A stretch of 15,298 nt of DNA, taken from the NCBI GenBank assembly GCA_035566435.1, contig DATMRF010000020.1, positions 1 to 15,298 of the forward strand. The letters are read 5' to 3'. Positions within the stretch are counted from its first letter, which is position 1, and each line of letters begins with the position of its first letter. The DNA comes from DATMRF01 sp035566435. Its GTDB lineage: Bacteria > Verrucomicrobiota > Verrucomicrobiia > Limisphaerales > UBA8199. This document shows positions 1 to 6,667 of the stretch, one piece after another. A model generated the notes under the pieces. The model was not told the DNA's origin, did not search any database, and saw only the letters and a list, made by a program, of their open reading frames with translations. The translations under genes and the position numbers were made by a program.

Positions 1-99
1 AGCACTGCCAGAGGAGGCGAGCCAAATTTGCTGAAGAACAGAAAAACAGAGAAGAAGACAAAGACCGCTTTTAAGTTGAAAAAAGAAAAGAAAAAATAA
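1..99 (+). CDS. Possible 3' end of an upstream gene (partial, frame uncertain)
   Basis: The first hundred bases are purine-rich and two forward frames stay open from the window edge. Frame 1 runs to TAA at 97-99 and ends in a very lysine-rich tail (…KLKKEKKK). Frame 3 runs to TAA at 72-74 and gives a charged, helix-like end (…EEQKNREEDKDRF). Either could be the C-terminus of a rightward gene that begins outside the window. The base composition here is unlike the GC-rich genes downstream. I cannot choose a frame or a function, and the stretch may be non-coding. Confidence 0.2.
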   Translation, partial: STARGGEPNLLKNRKTEKKTKTAFKLKKEKKK

Positions 100-147
100 A
101 ACTTCGCCCGCGCTTGACAATTTTCCCCATAGCAGGGGTCACCCATT

Positions 148-188
148 AGGGCGGTTGTCAGTCAAAACTATTTACACAGCACCGCCCT
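148..188. repeat. 8-bp perfect inverted repeat upstream of the transposase fragment
   Basis: AGGGCGGT (148-155) and ACCGCCCT (181-188) can pair around a 25-nt loop, ending 20 bp before the transposase fragment's ATG. REP-associated transposases act on short imperfect palindromes near their own gene, so this may be a remnant of such an end. That role is an inference. No T-tract follows, so it does not look like a terminator. Confidence 0.45.
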
Positions 189-207
189 TTCGGGTAGCGT
201 CCCGCTC

Positions 208-441
208 ATGCCGCGCAAATTGCGAGTGCAGTACCCGGGCGCCATCTACCACGTCATGAATCGCGGGGACCGGCGCGAGGCTATCTACGAAGATGACCAG
301 GACCGGCACAGGTTCCTGGAAACCCTGAACCGGACCTGTGAAAAGACCGGCTGGCAGGTCCATGCCTATTGTCTGATGTCCAATCACTTTCACCTGGTGG
401 TCGAGACCCCGCAGCCCAACCTGGTGGCGGGGATGAGATAG
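208..441 (+). pseudogene. REP-associated tyrosine (Y1/HUH) transposase, truncated
   Basis: The 77-residue product opens with the typical start of the family (MPRKLRVQYPGAIYHVMNRG) and continues through ARYT-type residues to the metal-binding HUH motif in SNHFHLVVETP (about residues 53-63). These single-strand transposases normally continue for roughly another 100-200 residues, including the catalytic tyrosine in a later helix. Here the frame meets TAG directly after …NLVAGMR, so the nucleophile and C-terminal region are missing. The sequence between 442 and 640 shows no recognisable continuation in any frame. It is therefore read as a dead fragment. Family assignment is confident from the N-terminal motifs; loss of function is inferred from the missing catalytic part. 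Confidence 0.85.
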
Positions 442-640
442 AACTTCACGAGCCAACCATGGCAACCGTCGTGCCAGTGAGAATTCAGCGCCGGGACAGC
501 TTCTCAGCTACGAACGATTTCGCAGAACGAAATGAAAGCTCGCTTACTTCTCACTCTGCAATTCCCTCAATCCCGGCCGGGGCGACTTCGGCTGTGGCTG
601 GACTTACTCGCTCGGGGAAACCGACCCGAAACGCTCTTTA

Positions 641-1585
641 CTAGCCGGCGGCAGCCAGCTTCTGGCCGTTAGTGAGGAAGCTGAGGTAACCGAGCAGGCG
701 GGCCTTGAGTTCCTTGCGGGGGACGATGGCATCGATGAGGCCGTGATCGAGCAGGAATTCCGAGGTCTGGAAGCCGGGCGGCAATTCGGCCTGGGTGGTG
801 TCCTTGATCACACGCGGGCCGGCGAACCCGATCATGGCGCCCGGTTCGGCGATGATGAGATCGCCGACGCTGGCGAAGCTGGCCATGACGCCGGCGGTGG
901 TTGGGTTGGTGAGGACGCTGACGTAGGGGAGACGGGCCCGGGCATGATAGGCGAGGGCGGCGCAGGTTTTGGCCATCTGCATCAAGCTGAACATGCCTTC
1001 GTACATGCGCGCCCCTCCGCTGGTGGAGATAATAATCACCGGCAGGCTTTTCTCGGTGGCGCGTTCGATGAGCCGGGTGAGTTTCTCACCTACGACCGAC
1101 CCCATCGAGCCGCCGAGGAATTTGAAGTCCATCACGCCCAGCGCGGCGCGGTGCGGCCCGATTTTGCCGAGCCCGGTAATGACGGCGTCCTTGAGCCCCG
1201 TGTCCTGCTGGTATTTCTGGAGCTTGGCCGTGTAGGAAGCGACCCCCGTAAAGTCCAGGACGTCGACGCTGGTCATGTCGGCATCCATCTCCTCGAAAGT
1301 GCAAGTCTCGACCAGCGAATGGATACGTTCGCGTGAGCTGATCGGGAAATGATGCTGGCAATGCGTGCAGACCTTGAGGTTTTCGTCCAGCTCCTTGTCG
1401 AATACCATCGTCGCGCACTTGGGACACTTGGTCCAAAGACCTTCGGGGATTTCGCGTTTTTTGGATTTCGCGGTGGCGAGTTTCGGTTTCTTGACGAAAG
1501 TGGTATGGGGAGCCGCGGAAGGAGTCACCGCCGGTTCGCCGCTTTCCAAACCCAGGTTTTTCTTGCTGAATGAGTTCGCGGCCAT
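641..1585 (-). CDS. accD: Acetyl-CoA carboxylase carboxyltransferase subunit beta
   Basis: AccD pairs with AccA to move the carboxyl group from carboxybiotin on AccB to acetyl-CoA, giving malonyl-CoA for fatty acid synthesis in the cytoplasm. The 314-residue product carries the N-terminal four-cysteine zinc ribbon (CPKC at 53-56, CTHC at 72-75) after the family's IPEGLWTKC lead-in. The crotonase-fold carboxyltransferase domain follows, with the acyl-CoA/oxyanion stretch STSGGARMYEG and the GDLIIAEPGAMIGFAGPRVI region. Length matches the usual ~300. I chose the ATG at 1583-1585. An in-frame ATG at 1681 would add 32 residues, but 14 of these come from a heptanucleotide repeat and resemble no AccD; that upstream ATG does have AGGA 9 nt before it, so it cannot be excluded. 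The gene follows comF on the same strand and may be cotranscribed. AccA is not in the window. Confidence 0.96.
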   Translation of the reverse strand: MAANSFSKKNLGLESGEPAVTPSAAPHTTFVKKPKLATAKSKKREIPEGLWTKCPKCATMVFDKELDENLKVCTHCQHHFPISSRERIHSLVETCTFEEMDADMTSVDVLDFTGVASYTAKLQKYQQDTGLKDAVITGLGKIGPHRAALGVMDFKFLGGSMGSVVGEKLTRLIERATEKSLPVIIISTSGGARMYEGMFSLMQMAKTCAALAYHARARLPYVSVLTNPTTAGVMASFASVGDLIIAEPGAMIGFAGPRVIKDTTQAELPPGFQTSEFLLDHGLIDAIVPRKELKARLLGYLSFLTNGQKLAAAG

Positions 1586-1594
1586 ACGAGGAAA

Positions 1595-1620
1595 GGTGAA
1601 GGTTGAAGGTTGAAGGTTGA
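1595..1620 (-). repeat. Heptanucleotide tandem repeat (CAACCTT unit) before accD
   Basis: On the accD strand about three and a half copies of CAACCTT lie just 10 nt before the chosen ATG. Similar short-period arrays stand before comF, the C26 hydrolase gene and the 95-aa gene in this window. The array is in frame with accD and is open, so it creates an artificial-looking N-terminal extension (…LNLQPSTFTF) if the ATG at 1681 is used. Confidence 0.75.
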
Positions 1621-1702
1621 GGGCGGCGGGGTTGGGCCCAGGACTCGGTTGGGTGGTCTTCAGATTAATTGGAACATTCATCGCAAGTGTTCCTGGTATT
1701 AT

Positions 1703-2473
1703 TCAGATTCCGCGGGCAACTGTCCAGACGCAAACGTCGCCGGCGCCGGCCGCACGCAATACCCGCGCACAGGCTCCCGTGGTCGCGCCGGTGGTGAAAA
1801 CATCGTCCACTAGAATGATGCGGCGGCCCTCCAAGACGGGATTGCCCCGGAGGGCAAAGGCCTTCCGGACGTTGGCCAACCGCTCCTCCCGGCTCAGCAA
1901 CGTCTGGGTCCGGGTAGGTAGAACCCGCAGCAGGCAGCCGGTGTTCACGGGGATTCGCGTCGCGGCGCTTAACCGGGCCGCCAGGCGTTCGGCCTGGTTA
2001 AACTCGCGTTCCCGATATTTCGCCGGATGCAGCGGGACCGGAACGATCCAATCCCAAGCCTCGGGGCGCAATTCGGGTTCCGCCTGACCGACGAGCAGGT
2101 CGGCCAAAAAGGGCTCGAACCATAGGGCCCGATTGTATTTGTAGCGGTGGATGACCTCCAGGACCTTCCCCCGAGCCACCACGGCCGAGCGCGCCGAAAC
2201 GAAAGGCCACTCGAGGTCCCGGCAGTTGGCGCATTCGAAAGGGTTCGTGATCGCGCCTTCATAGGGAAAACCGCAGCGGGCGCAGAAAGGCGGCTTGATG
2301 AATCGCACCTGGGTGCGGCAATCGGCGCAAAGATAACACTCCCCCGGCGTCGCCCGTGCCTGGCCGCAAAGCTGGCAGATTTCCGGATAAACCAGCGCCG
2401 CGACCGCATTGAGCCAGCTTTTCACAGACACCGCCAGCGCGGTGGCGACGGTGCTTCGATTGAGCGCTGGCAT
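1703..2473 (-). CDS. comF: ComF family phosphoribosyltransferase-like protein
   Basis: The 256-residue protein has the two-part ComF layout. An N-terminal cysteine-rich zinc-binding region holds CxxC-type pairs at C33/C36, C49/C52, C64/C67 and C81/C84. A C-terminal type I phosphoribosyltransferase domain ends with the PRPP-binding motif VDDVFTTGATTG at about 222-233. The central HRYKYNRALWFEPFLADLL and VPVPLHPAKYREREFNQAERLA stretches are family hallmarks. ComF proteins are linked to DNA uptake in naturally competent bacteria (also called GntX in enterobacteria), but the substrate is generally unknown, and no other competence gene lies here. The gene is on the same strand as accD (short gap) and follows the TMEM14-type gene, so a three-gene leftward transcript is plausible. 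Assignment to the family is firm; its role is not. Confidence 0.93.
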   Translation of the reverse strand: MPALNRSTVATALAVSVKSWLNAVAALVYPEICQLCGQARATPGECYLCADCRTQVRFIKPPFCARCGFPYEGAITNPFECANCRDLEWPFVSARSAVVARGKVLEVIHRYKYNRALWFEPFLADLLVGQAEPELRPEAWDWIVPVPLHPAKYREREFNQAERLAARLSAATRIPVNTGCLLRVLPTRTQTLLSREERLANVRKAFALRGNPVLEGRRIILVDDVFTTGATTGACARVLRAAGAGDVCVWTVARGI

Positions 2474-2490
2474 TGGGGTGGTTAGTTGGC

Positions 2491-2525
2491 GGTTAAAACG
2501 TCAAAACGCTAAAGGGTTAGAACAG
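2491..2525 (-). repeat. Short-period degenerate tandem repeat before comF
   Basis: On the comF strand, TAGCGTTTTGACGTTTTAAC shows octamer-like units (CGTTTTGA, CGTTTTAA), preceded by looser copies. It starts 18 nt upstream of the comF ATG. The unit resembles the CGTTCTAA units before the C26 hydrolase gene, which suggests one repeat family rather than chance. Confidence 0.5.
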
Positions 2526-2547
2526 GTAAATGAGCTCCTTGCCAGGC

Positions 2548-2853
2548 TCAATGGAAAAGGTGGCGGAAGGCGAGAGCAGCGATAGTCAGAACCAGCATCA
2601 AGCCGCTGGGCATGAATTTCTTGGTTTTGGCGAGCCGAATCGCAAAAACGACCAAAAGCACCGCCATGATGACGTCCACGAGTATCTGCCGGGGCCCCGG
2701 CTGCAACAAATTCGGGATGGCGGCGACAATCAATAACGCAGCAAAGATCGCCGAAGTGATTAGAGACACTTTGCTGCCGGCTTTGAGGAACCCAATCAGC
2801 CCGCCGACCAATAGCAAGACGATGTAAATCCAAAGGACCGTGTTCGAGCTCAT
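2548..2853 (-). CDS. TMEM14-family small membrane protein
   Basis: This 101-residue protein is almost wholly hydrophobic. It has about four predicted membrane segments: roughly residues 6-23 (LWIYIVLLLVGGLIGFLKAG), 28-46, 52-72 and 80-98, with short basic linkers such as RLAKTKKF. The GGLIGFLKAGSKVSLI stretch and overall spacing match the TMEM14/UPF0136 family, whose bacterial and eukaryotic members have no firmly established activity in bacteria. I set the start at the ATG at 2851-2853. The open frame continues upstream to 3093, but that part lacks membrane character and lies in a repeat-like region. The gene is followed after 74 bp by comF on the same strand and may lead that transcript. 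Confidence 0.85.
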   Translation of the reverse strand: MSSNTVLWIYIVLLLVGGLIGFLKAGSKVSLITSAIFAALLIVAAIPNLLQPGPRQILVDVIMAVLLVVFAIRLAKTKKFMPSGLMLVLTIAALAFRHLFH

Positions 2854-3092
2854 ACTTGTTGGCCGGGAATCTAGCCGTAATGGCGTCAAATGAACACAAC
2901 GAAATTGGGGCTTGCACTGGAGGATGCCGTGGCAACCGTAGCGCTCCAGTGTGTGCGGGGTAAAGCGGCAGGAGATAGCCGCACTCCAAAACACAAGCGC
3001 GTTCGTCAGAGCGACATGTGCTCGAAGGCGTTGGAGAGTGGCTCTGTTCGGAGGCTTTAGCTGCCAATGCGAGCGCATGGCCGAGGGGGTCA
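2854..3092. repeat. Gene-free, repeat-like spacer
   Basis: No convincing gene is seen here. Two leftward frames stay open across it and read CVLECGYLLPLYPAHTG and ALVFWSAAISCRFTPHTLER. From memory, similar ECGxxxPL/VWSAAxSCRF readings recur as artefactual peptides from an abundant interspersed repeat in Verrucomicrobia genomes, but I could not check this. A hairpin is visible: CACTGGAG (2915-2922) pairs exactly with CTCCAGTG (2944-2951). A second one, GCGGC (2965-2969) with GCCGC (2978-2982), lies beside it. Confidence 0.4.
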
Positions 3093-3131
3093 ATTCGACC
3101 TCGTCAAGAAACGTTCACCAGTCACGCGAAT

Positions 3132-3175
3132 TTGACATTTCAGAGCACCTGATCTAGGTTGACCCATGGTATAAT
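3132..3175 (+). promoter_or_regulatory. Candidate promoter for the receiver-PAS gene
   Basis: TGGTATAAT at 3167-3175 is a perfect extended -10 element 17 bp before the ATG at 3193. A consensus TTGACA lies at 3132-3137 but pairs better, at 17-bp spacing, with the weak TAGGTT at 3155-3160. Use of the extended -10 would give a very short leader of about 10 nt. No Shine-Dalgarno sequence is visible before the ATG. Confidence 0.45.
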
Positions 3176-3192
3176 AACCTGTTAAGAGTCTT

Positions 3193-4014
3193 ATGTCGGG
3201 CCAGTTACGAGTTTTGGTGGTGGAAGATTCCGTGGAGGATACCTTCTTCGTCGTGCGGGAGCTGCAGCGAGGCGGCTTCGACGTGACGTTTGAGAGGGTG
3301 GAAACGCATGCGGGGATGCAAGCTGCACTGGAGGCGCGGTCGTGGGATCTGGTGATTTGCGATTACGCGATGCCACAGTTCAGCGGGATGGCAGCCCTCA
3401 GGCTTTGCCAGCAGCGAAACCTGGACATCCCATTCATAATGGTTTCCGGAGTGATCGGGGAGGAAAGCGCCGTGGAGATGTTGAAAGCCGGGGCCGGTTA
3501 TTACCTTAGAAAGGACCACTTGGACCGCCTGGCGGCGGTGGTAAAGCGGGAGCTGGCTGCGGCGAACGAACAGCGAATTCGCCGCCGCACCGAGGCGGAC
3601 ACCGCTTACCTCGCGTCGATAGTTCGCTCCTGCAACGACGCGATCATCGGAAAGACTCTGGACGGCACGATTGTGGCCTGGAACGACGGCGCCGAACGGT
3701 TATACGGCTACCGCGCCGAGGAAATCATAGGCCGCCCGATTTCGATTCTCATCCCCACTTACCGCCCGGAAGAACTATCCGAGATCCTGGGACAGATCGC
3801 ACGCGGAGAGCGAATCGACCTCGCGGAAACGGTGCGGCTGCGCAAGGACGGCGCACCGGTGGAGGTCTCGGTAACGATCTCGCCGATCCGCAACGCCCAG
3901 GGGCAGGTCATCGGCGCTTCGAGCGTGGCGCGCGACATCAGCAAACGCAAGCAGGAGGAGAGCGAACGCCTGGCGCTGATCCAGGATCTCACTGCCGCCT
4001 TGTCTCACGCTTAG
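3193..4014 (+). CDS. Response regulator receiver-PAS protein, C-terminally shortened
   Basis: The 273-residue protein starts with a CheY-like receiver domain (about 5-125). It has acidic residues E11/D12, phospho-acceptor D57 in LVICDYAMP, and a lysine in the YYLRKDHLDRL region. This form is typical of receivers linked to PAS sensors. A PAS/PAC domain follows (about 140-255; SIVRSCNDAIIGKTLDGTI through VIGASSVARDISKRK). No HisKA, HATPase or GGDEF domain follows. The last residues, ERLALIQDLTAALSHA, look like the linker that in related proteins leads into a C-terminal helix and a CxxCKKIRD-type region. The frame stops with TAG at 4012-4014, exactly where an inverted octamer-repeat element begins, so the C-terminus was probably lost. 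It has no output domain to name. The gene is monocistronic, behind an extended -10 promoter. Confidence 0.88.
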   Translation: MSGQLRVLVVEDSVEDTFFVVRELQRGGFDVTFERVETHAGMQAALEARSWDLVICDYAMPQFSGMAALRLCQQRNLDIPFIMVSGVIGEESAVEMLKAGAGYYLRKDHLDRLAAVVKRELAAANEQRIRRRTEADTAYLASIVRSCNDAIIGKTLDGTIVAWNDGAERLYGYRAEEIIGRPISILIPTYRPEELSEILGQIARGERIDLAETVRLRKDGAPVEVSVTISPIRNAQGQVIGASSVARDISKRKQEESERLALIQDLTAALSHA

Positions 4015-4168
4015 CCGCAGAGATACTAACAGGCGTTAAGGCAGAGGCGCAAAGGAGCAAAGACGCAAGCAGGAGTAGTCTGTCCTAGCGAATTAAATTG
4101 CGTGTGTTTTTCCGGCAGTTCAGTCCCTCCCATCCTTTCCGCCTCTGCATCTTTGCGCCTTTGCGTGA
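4012..4168. repeat. Inverted pair of octanucleotide tandem arrays
   Basis: Left arm, plus strand, 4040-4071: four 8-nt units GGCAGAGG, CGCAAAGG, AGCAAAGA and CGCAAGCA. Right arm, minus strand, 4165-4134: four units CGCAAAGG, CGCAAAGA, TGCAGAGG and CGGAAAGG. The arms are separated by 62 nt with no visible gene and can base-pair in part. The left flank provides the stop codon of the receiver-PAS gene. The rest of the spacer up to 4315 shows no gene. Confidence 0.7.
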
Positions 4169-4315
4169 TGGCGACCGGATAGCTGCACGGAGCGGAACGC
4201 GCCGGCGGCAAAACGGCCGATGAGACGATTGGCAGGTCTTTATATTCAAACAGAAAGGCAAAAAAAATCAGCACAATCCGAAATATCCGCCGGGAGGCGC
4301 CGTCCAATCAATTGT

Positions 4316-4651
4316 ATGAAAAAACTAATCTTGCTAAGCGCTGTTCTACTCGGAGCCGTTTCGGCTTCTCAGGCTGGAATTCGTTTCAGCTTTGGCATCG
4401 GAATCCCTTTCGGGCCGCCGGTGGTGGCCTGCCCGGCACCGGTTTACGTGACGCCGCCGGTGTATCAATACCCGCCGCAGGTAGTGTACCAGGCCCCCGC
4501 CCCGGTGGTCTATGCGCCACCGCCAGTGGTCTTCGCTCCGGCGCCCTCGGTTTACGTGGGGTTCGGTCCCGGATGGTACCGCCCTAACTATGGATGGGGA
4601 CATTATCGAGGCTGGGAACATGCCCGCGGGCATGGTGGCTGGCACCGCTGA
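4316..4651 (+). CDS. Small secreted Pro/Tyr/Val-rich protein
   Basis: The 111-residue product has a clear Sec signal peptide: MKKLILLSAVLLGAVSASQA, with likely cleavage after Ala20 (SQA|GI). The mature part is low-complexity. It has repeated PPVYQYPPQVVYQAPAPVV-type segments (about 35-80), then an aromatic glycine/histidine-rich tail (WYRPNYGWGHYRGWEHARGH). I do not recognise a named family. Similar short exported proteins with PV/YP repeats and a WYxP…GHxRGW end are common in this kind of bacterium and are presumed envelope or periplasmic. I chose the internal ATG at 4316 because the signal peptide starts there; the frame's earlier ATG at 4220 adds charged residues in front of it. GGGAGG at 4292-4297 is rather distant (18 nt). 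A strong terminator follows at 4698. Confidence 0.75.
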   Translation: MKKLILLSAVLLGAVSASQAGIRFSFGIGIPFGPPVVACPAPVYVTPPVYQYPPQVVYQAPAPVVYAPPPVVFAPAPSVYVGFGPGWYRPNYGWGHYRGWEHARGHGGWHR

Positions 4652-4697
4652 GCCTGGAAAGAGGCCGCCCGAGGCGGCAACGAATTGAATCTTCACG

Positions 4698-4726
4698 AAG
4701 CCGGAGCATTCGCTCCGGCTTTTTTT
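4698..4726 (+). terminator. Rho-independent terminator
   Basis: AAGCCGGAGC (4698-4707) pairs perfectly with GCTCCGGCTT (4712-4721) around an ATTC loop. The run of seven T at 4720-4726 overlaps the stem end. It ends the transcript of the small secreted protein gene and isolates it from the M3 peptidase gene. Confidence 0.9.
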
Positions 4727-4788
4727 GAGCGAGCGCAGTGGCGGCGTGGGTGCCTACACCGAGAAAGGCCCCATGAAGGCGGGCCGGG

Positions 4789-4850
4789 GCGCACGGTTCC
4801 AACCGCGCGGATGCTTTTTGAGCTTAGGAGCACGATTGGAATCGTGCGCC
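4789..4850. repeat. Two related palindromes (GCRCGRTT…AAYCGYGC)
   Basis: The first palindrome (4790-4809) is CGCACGGTTCCAACCGCGCG, with one internal mismatch. The second (4830-4847) is GCACGATTGGAATCGTGC, with perfect 8-bp arms around GG. They share the pattern GCRCGRTT-NN-AAYCGYGC and lie 20 bp apart in the spacer before the M3 peptidase gene. Palindromes this tight fit dispersed REP-like units or protein-binding sites better than a terminator, since no T-tract follows. Confidence 0.6.
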
Positions 4851-4902
4851 CTTCCCTCGAAATACAGTTTTTCAATCGGCGGCAAAAGGGTATCTTCCGG
4901 TC

Positions 4903-6636
4903 ATGGATTTACTGCCGTTCGCTTCATTGCCTCCGCACAAGCCGCGCCGATTTGTACCCAAGGCAGCGGACTTGGGCGATTGGGAGCAAGTGGGCCCGCT
5001 TTTCGAGCGGCTCGAAGCCCGAGCTGGACAGTGCGACTCAGCGTCCGAGCTGGAGGATTGGCTGCTGGATTGGAGCGAGCTGAGCGCCGCGCTGGATGAG
5101 GAATCCTCGAAACGCTACATCGCCATGACCTGCCACACGGATAACCCCGACGCAGAACGGGCCTACCTGCAATTCGTCGAAAAGATCGAGCCGGAGGTCA
5201 AATCGCAGCAGTTCAAGCTCGCGCGGATTTATGTCGGCCATCCGGCGCGGACCAAACTGCCGTCGAAGCGCTTTGAGGTTTTTGATCGGGACACCCGGCT
5301 GCAGGTGGAGTTATTCCGGCCTGAGAACGTGCCGCTGGAAACAGCGGAAGCCAAGCTGAGCCAACAGTACCAGAAACTAAGCGGTTCCCTGACAGTACAG
5401 TTCCGCGGGGAGGAAAGGACGCTGGTGCAGATGGGCCGCCACCTGGAGGAACCCGAGCGCGCGCTGCGGCAGGAGGCCTGGGAGCTGGTGGCCAATCGGC
5501 GCCTCCGCGAGGCGGGCAAGTTCGAGGAACTCTTCGATTCTCTGGTCGATGTGCGGCAGCAAATCGCGCGGAACGCAGGGTTCCCGAACTACCGCGATTA
5601 CGCCTTCCGCAAGCTGGGAAGGTTCGATTACACGCCAGCGGATTGCGAGCGATTCCACGAAGCAGTCGAGGCGGAGGTTCTGCCGGTGTTGCGTGAGTTG
5701 CAGGCCGAGCGCCGGCGGCACCTGGGGCTAGCCACGCTGCGGCCGTGGGACCTGGCCGTGGATCCGCTGAACCGGCCGGCGCTCCGGCCGTTCGAACAGG
5801 TCGAGCAGATGGTGGGGCACACCCAGGCCATTTTCAACCGTCTCGACGGCGACCTGGCAGAGGGTTTCCAGCGGATGCAGACTTTGCGATTGCTCGACCT
5901 GGCCAACCGCAAAGGCAAAGCGCCCGGCGGTTACCAATCGACGCTGGCCGAAGCGCGGCTGCCGTTCATTTTCATGAATGCGGTCGGAATTCAGCGTGAT
6001 GTGGACACGATTCTGCACGAGTCCGGCCACGCGTTTCATGCGCTGGCGACGCGTCAAGAAGACCTTTACCCCTATCGCGGCGCTCCGACGGAGTTCTGCG
6101 AGGTGGCGTCAATGAGCATGGAACTGCTCGGCAACGAATTTCTCGAGGAATTCTACTCAGTGCCGGAGGCCAATCGGGCGCGCCGAGCGCACCTCGAGGG
6201 ACTGATAAATATCTTCCCATGGATTGCGACAGTGGATGCTTTCCAACACTGGATTTATACGCATCCCGGCCACACGGTTGCGGAGCGGACGGCCGCGTGG
6301 ATGGAACTGATGGGCCGGTTCGGAGGCGATGTGGATTGGCGAGGTTACGAGACGGCCCGGGGCAGCCTGTGGCATCGGCAATTGCACATTTTCATTCACG
6401 CCTTTTATTACATAGAATACGGCATCGCTCAACTGGGGGCGCTGCAGGTCTGGGCGAATTCGAAGCGGGACAAAGCGCGCGCCCTGAAGGACTACAAGGG
6501 AGCCCTGGGATGGGGGGGTTCCCGGCCGCTGCCGGAGCTGTTCGGCGCGGCGGGGTGCAAGTTTGAATTCAGCCGCGAAACCATCGCGCCGCTGGTGCAG
6601 TTGGTGAAGACGGAACTGGCGAAACTGCCGGAGTGA
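4903..6636 (+). CDS. M3 family metallopeptidase (oligoendopeptidase type)
   Basis: This 577-residue zinc peptidase of the thimet/oligopeptidase F clan presumably trims short peptides in the cytoplasm; no signal peptide is present. The active site is visible: HESGH at 372-376 (zinc ligands H372 and H376, catalytic E373) and a third ligand, E400, in EFCEVASMSMELL, at the expected spacing. The C-terminal helical stretch FIHAFYYIEYGIAQLGALQVW is also characteristic of M3 peptidases and carries the conserved tyrosines. The length and the compact N-terminus match the M3 subgroup that differs from true PepF. The ATG at 4903 is the first start in frame and gives a family-like N-terminus (LLPFASLPPHKPRRFVP). 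The epimerase-like gene begins 31 bp downstream and is probably cotranscribed. Substrate is unknown. Confidence 0.95.
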   Translation: MDLLPFASLPPHKPRRFVPKAADLGDWEQVGPLFERLEARAGQCDSASELEDWLLDWSELSAALDEESSKRYIAMTCHTDNPDAERAYLQFVEKIEPEVKSQQFKLARIYVGHPARTKLPSKRFEVFDRDTRLQVELFRPENVPLETAEAKLSQQYQKLSGSLTVQFRGEERTLVQMGRHLEEPERALRQEAWELVANRRLREAGKFEELFDSLVDVRQQIARNAGFPNYRDYAFRKLGRFDYTPADCERFHEAVEAEVLPVLRELQAERRRHLGLATLRPWDLAVDPLNRPALRPFEQVEQMVGHTQAIFNRLDGDLAEGFQRMQTLRLLDLANRKGKAPGGYQSTLAEARLPFIFMNAVGIQRDVDTILHESGHAFHALATRQEDLYPYRGAPTEFCEVASMSMELLGNEFLEEFYSVPEANRARRAHLEGLINIFPWIATVDAFQHWIYTHPGHTVAERTAAWMELMGRFGGDVDWRGYETARGSLWHRQLHIFIHAFYYIEYGIAQLGALQVWANSKRDKARALKDYKGALGWGGSRPLPELFGAAGCKFEFSRETIAPLVQLVKTELAKLPE

Positions 6637-6667
6637 GCAATGCTAACGGGCCGATAGGGAATATATC

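Noticed and set aside
461..476. A GG-N10-GC sigma-54 promoter-like match (TGGCAACCGTCGTGCC)
   Set aside because: No gene lies downstream on that strand and the rest of the consensus is weak.
743..1336. A 197-codon rightward frame
   Set aside because: It is antisense to accD and shows no domain.
2501..3067. A 188-codon leftward frame overlapping the TMEM14-type gene
   Set aside because: Its overlap with the TMEM14-type gene is in another frame, and its translation lacks domain character; the membrane protein frame is clearly the coding one.
3159..3175. TTGACC plus TATAAT as a -35/-10 pair
   Set aside because: They are only 5 bp apart; the TATAAT is better explained as an extended -10 element.
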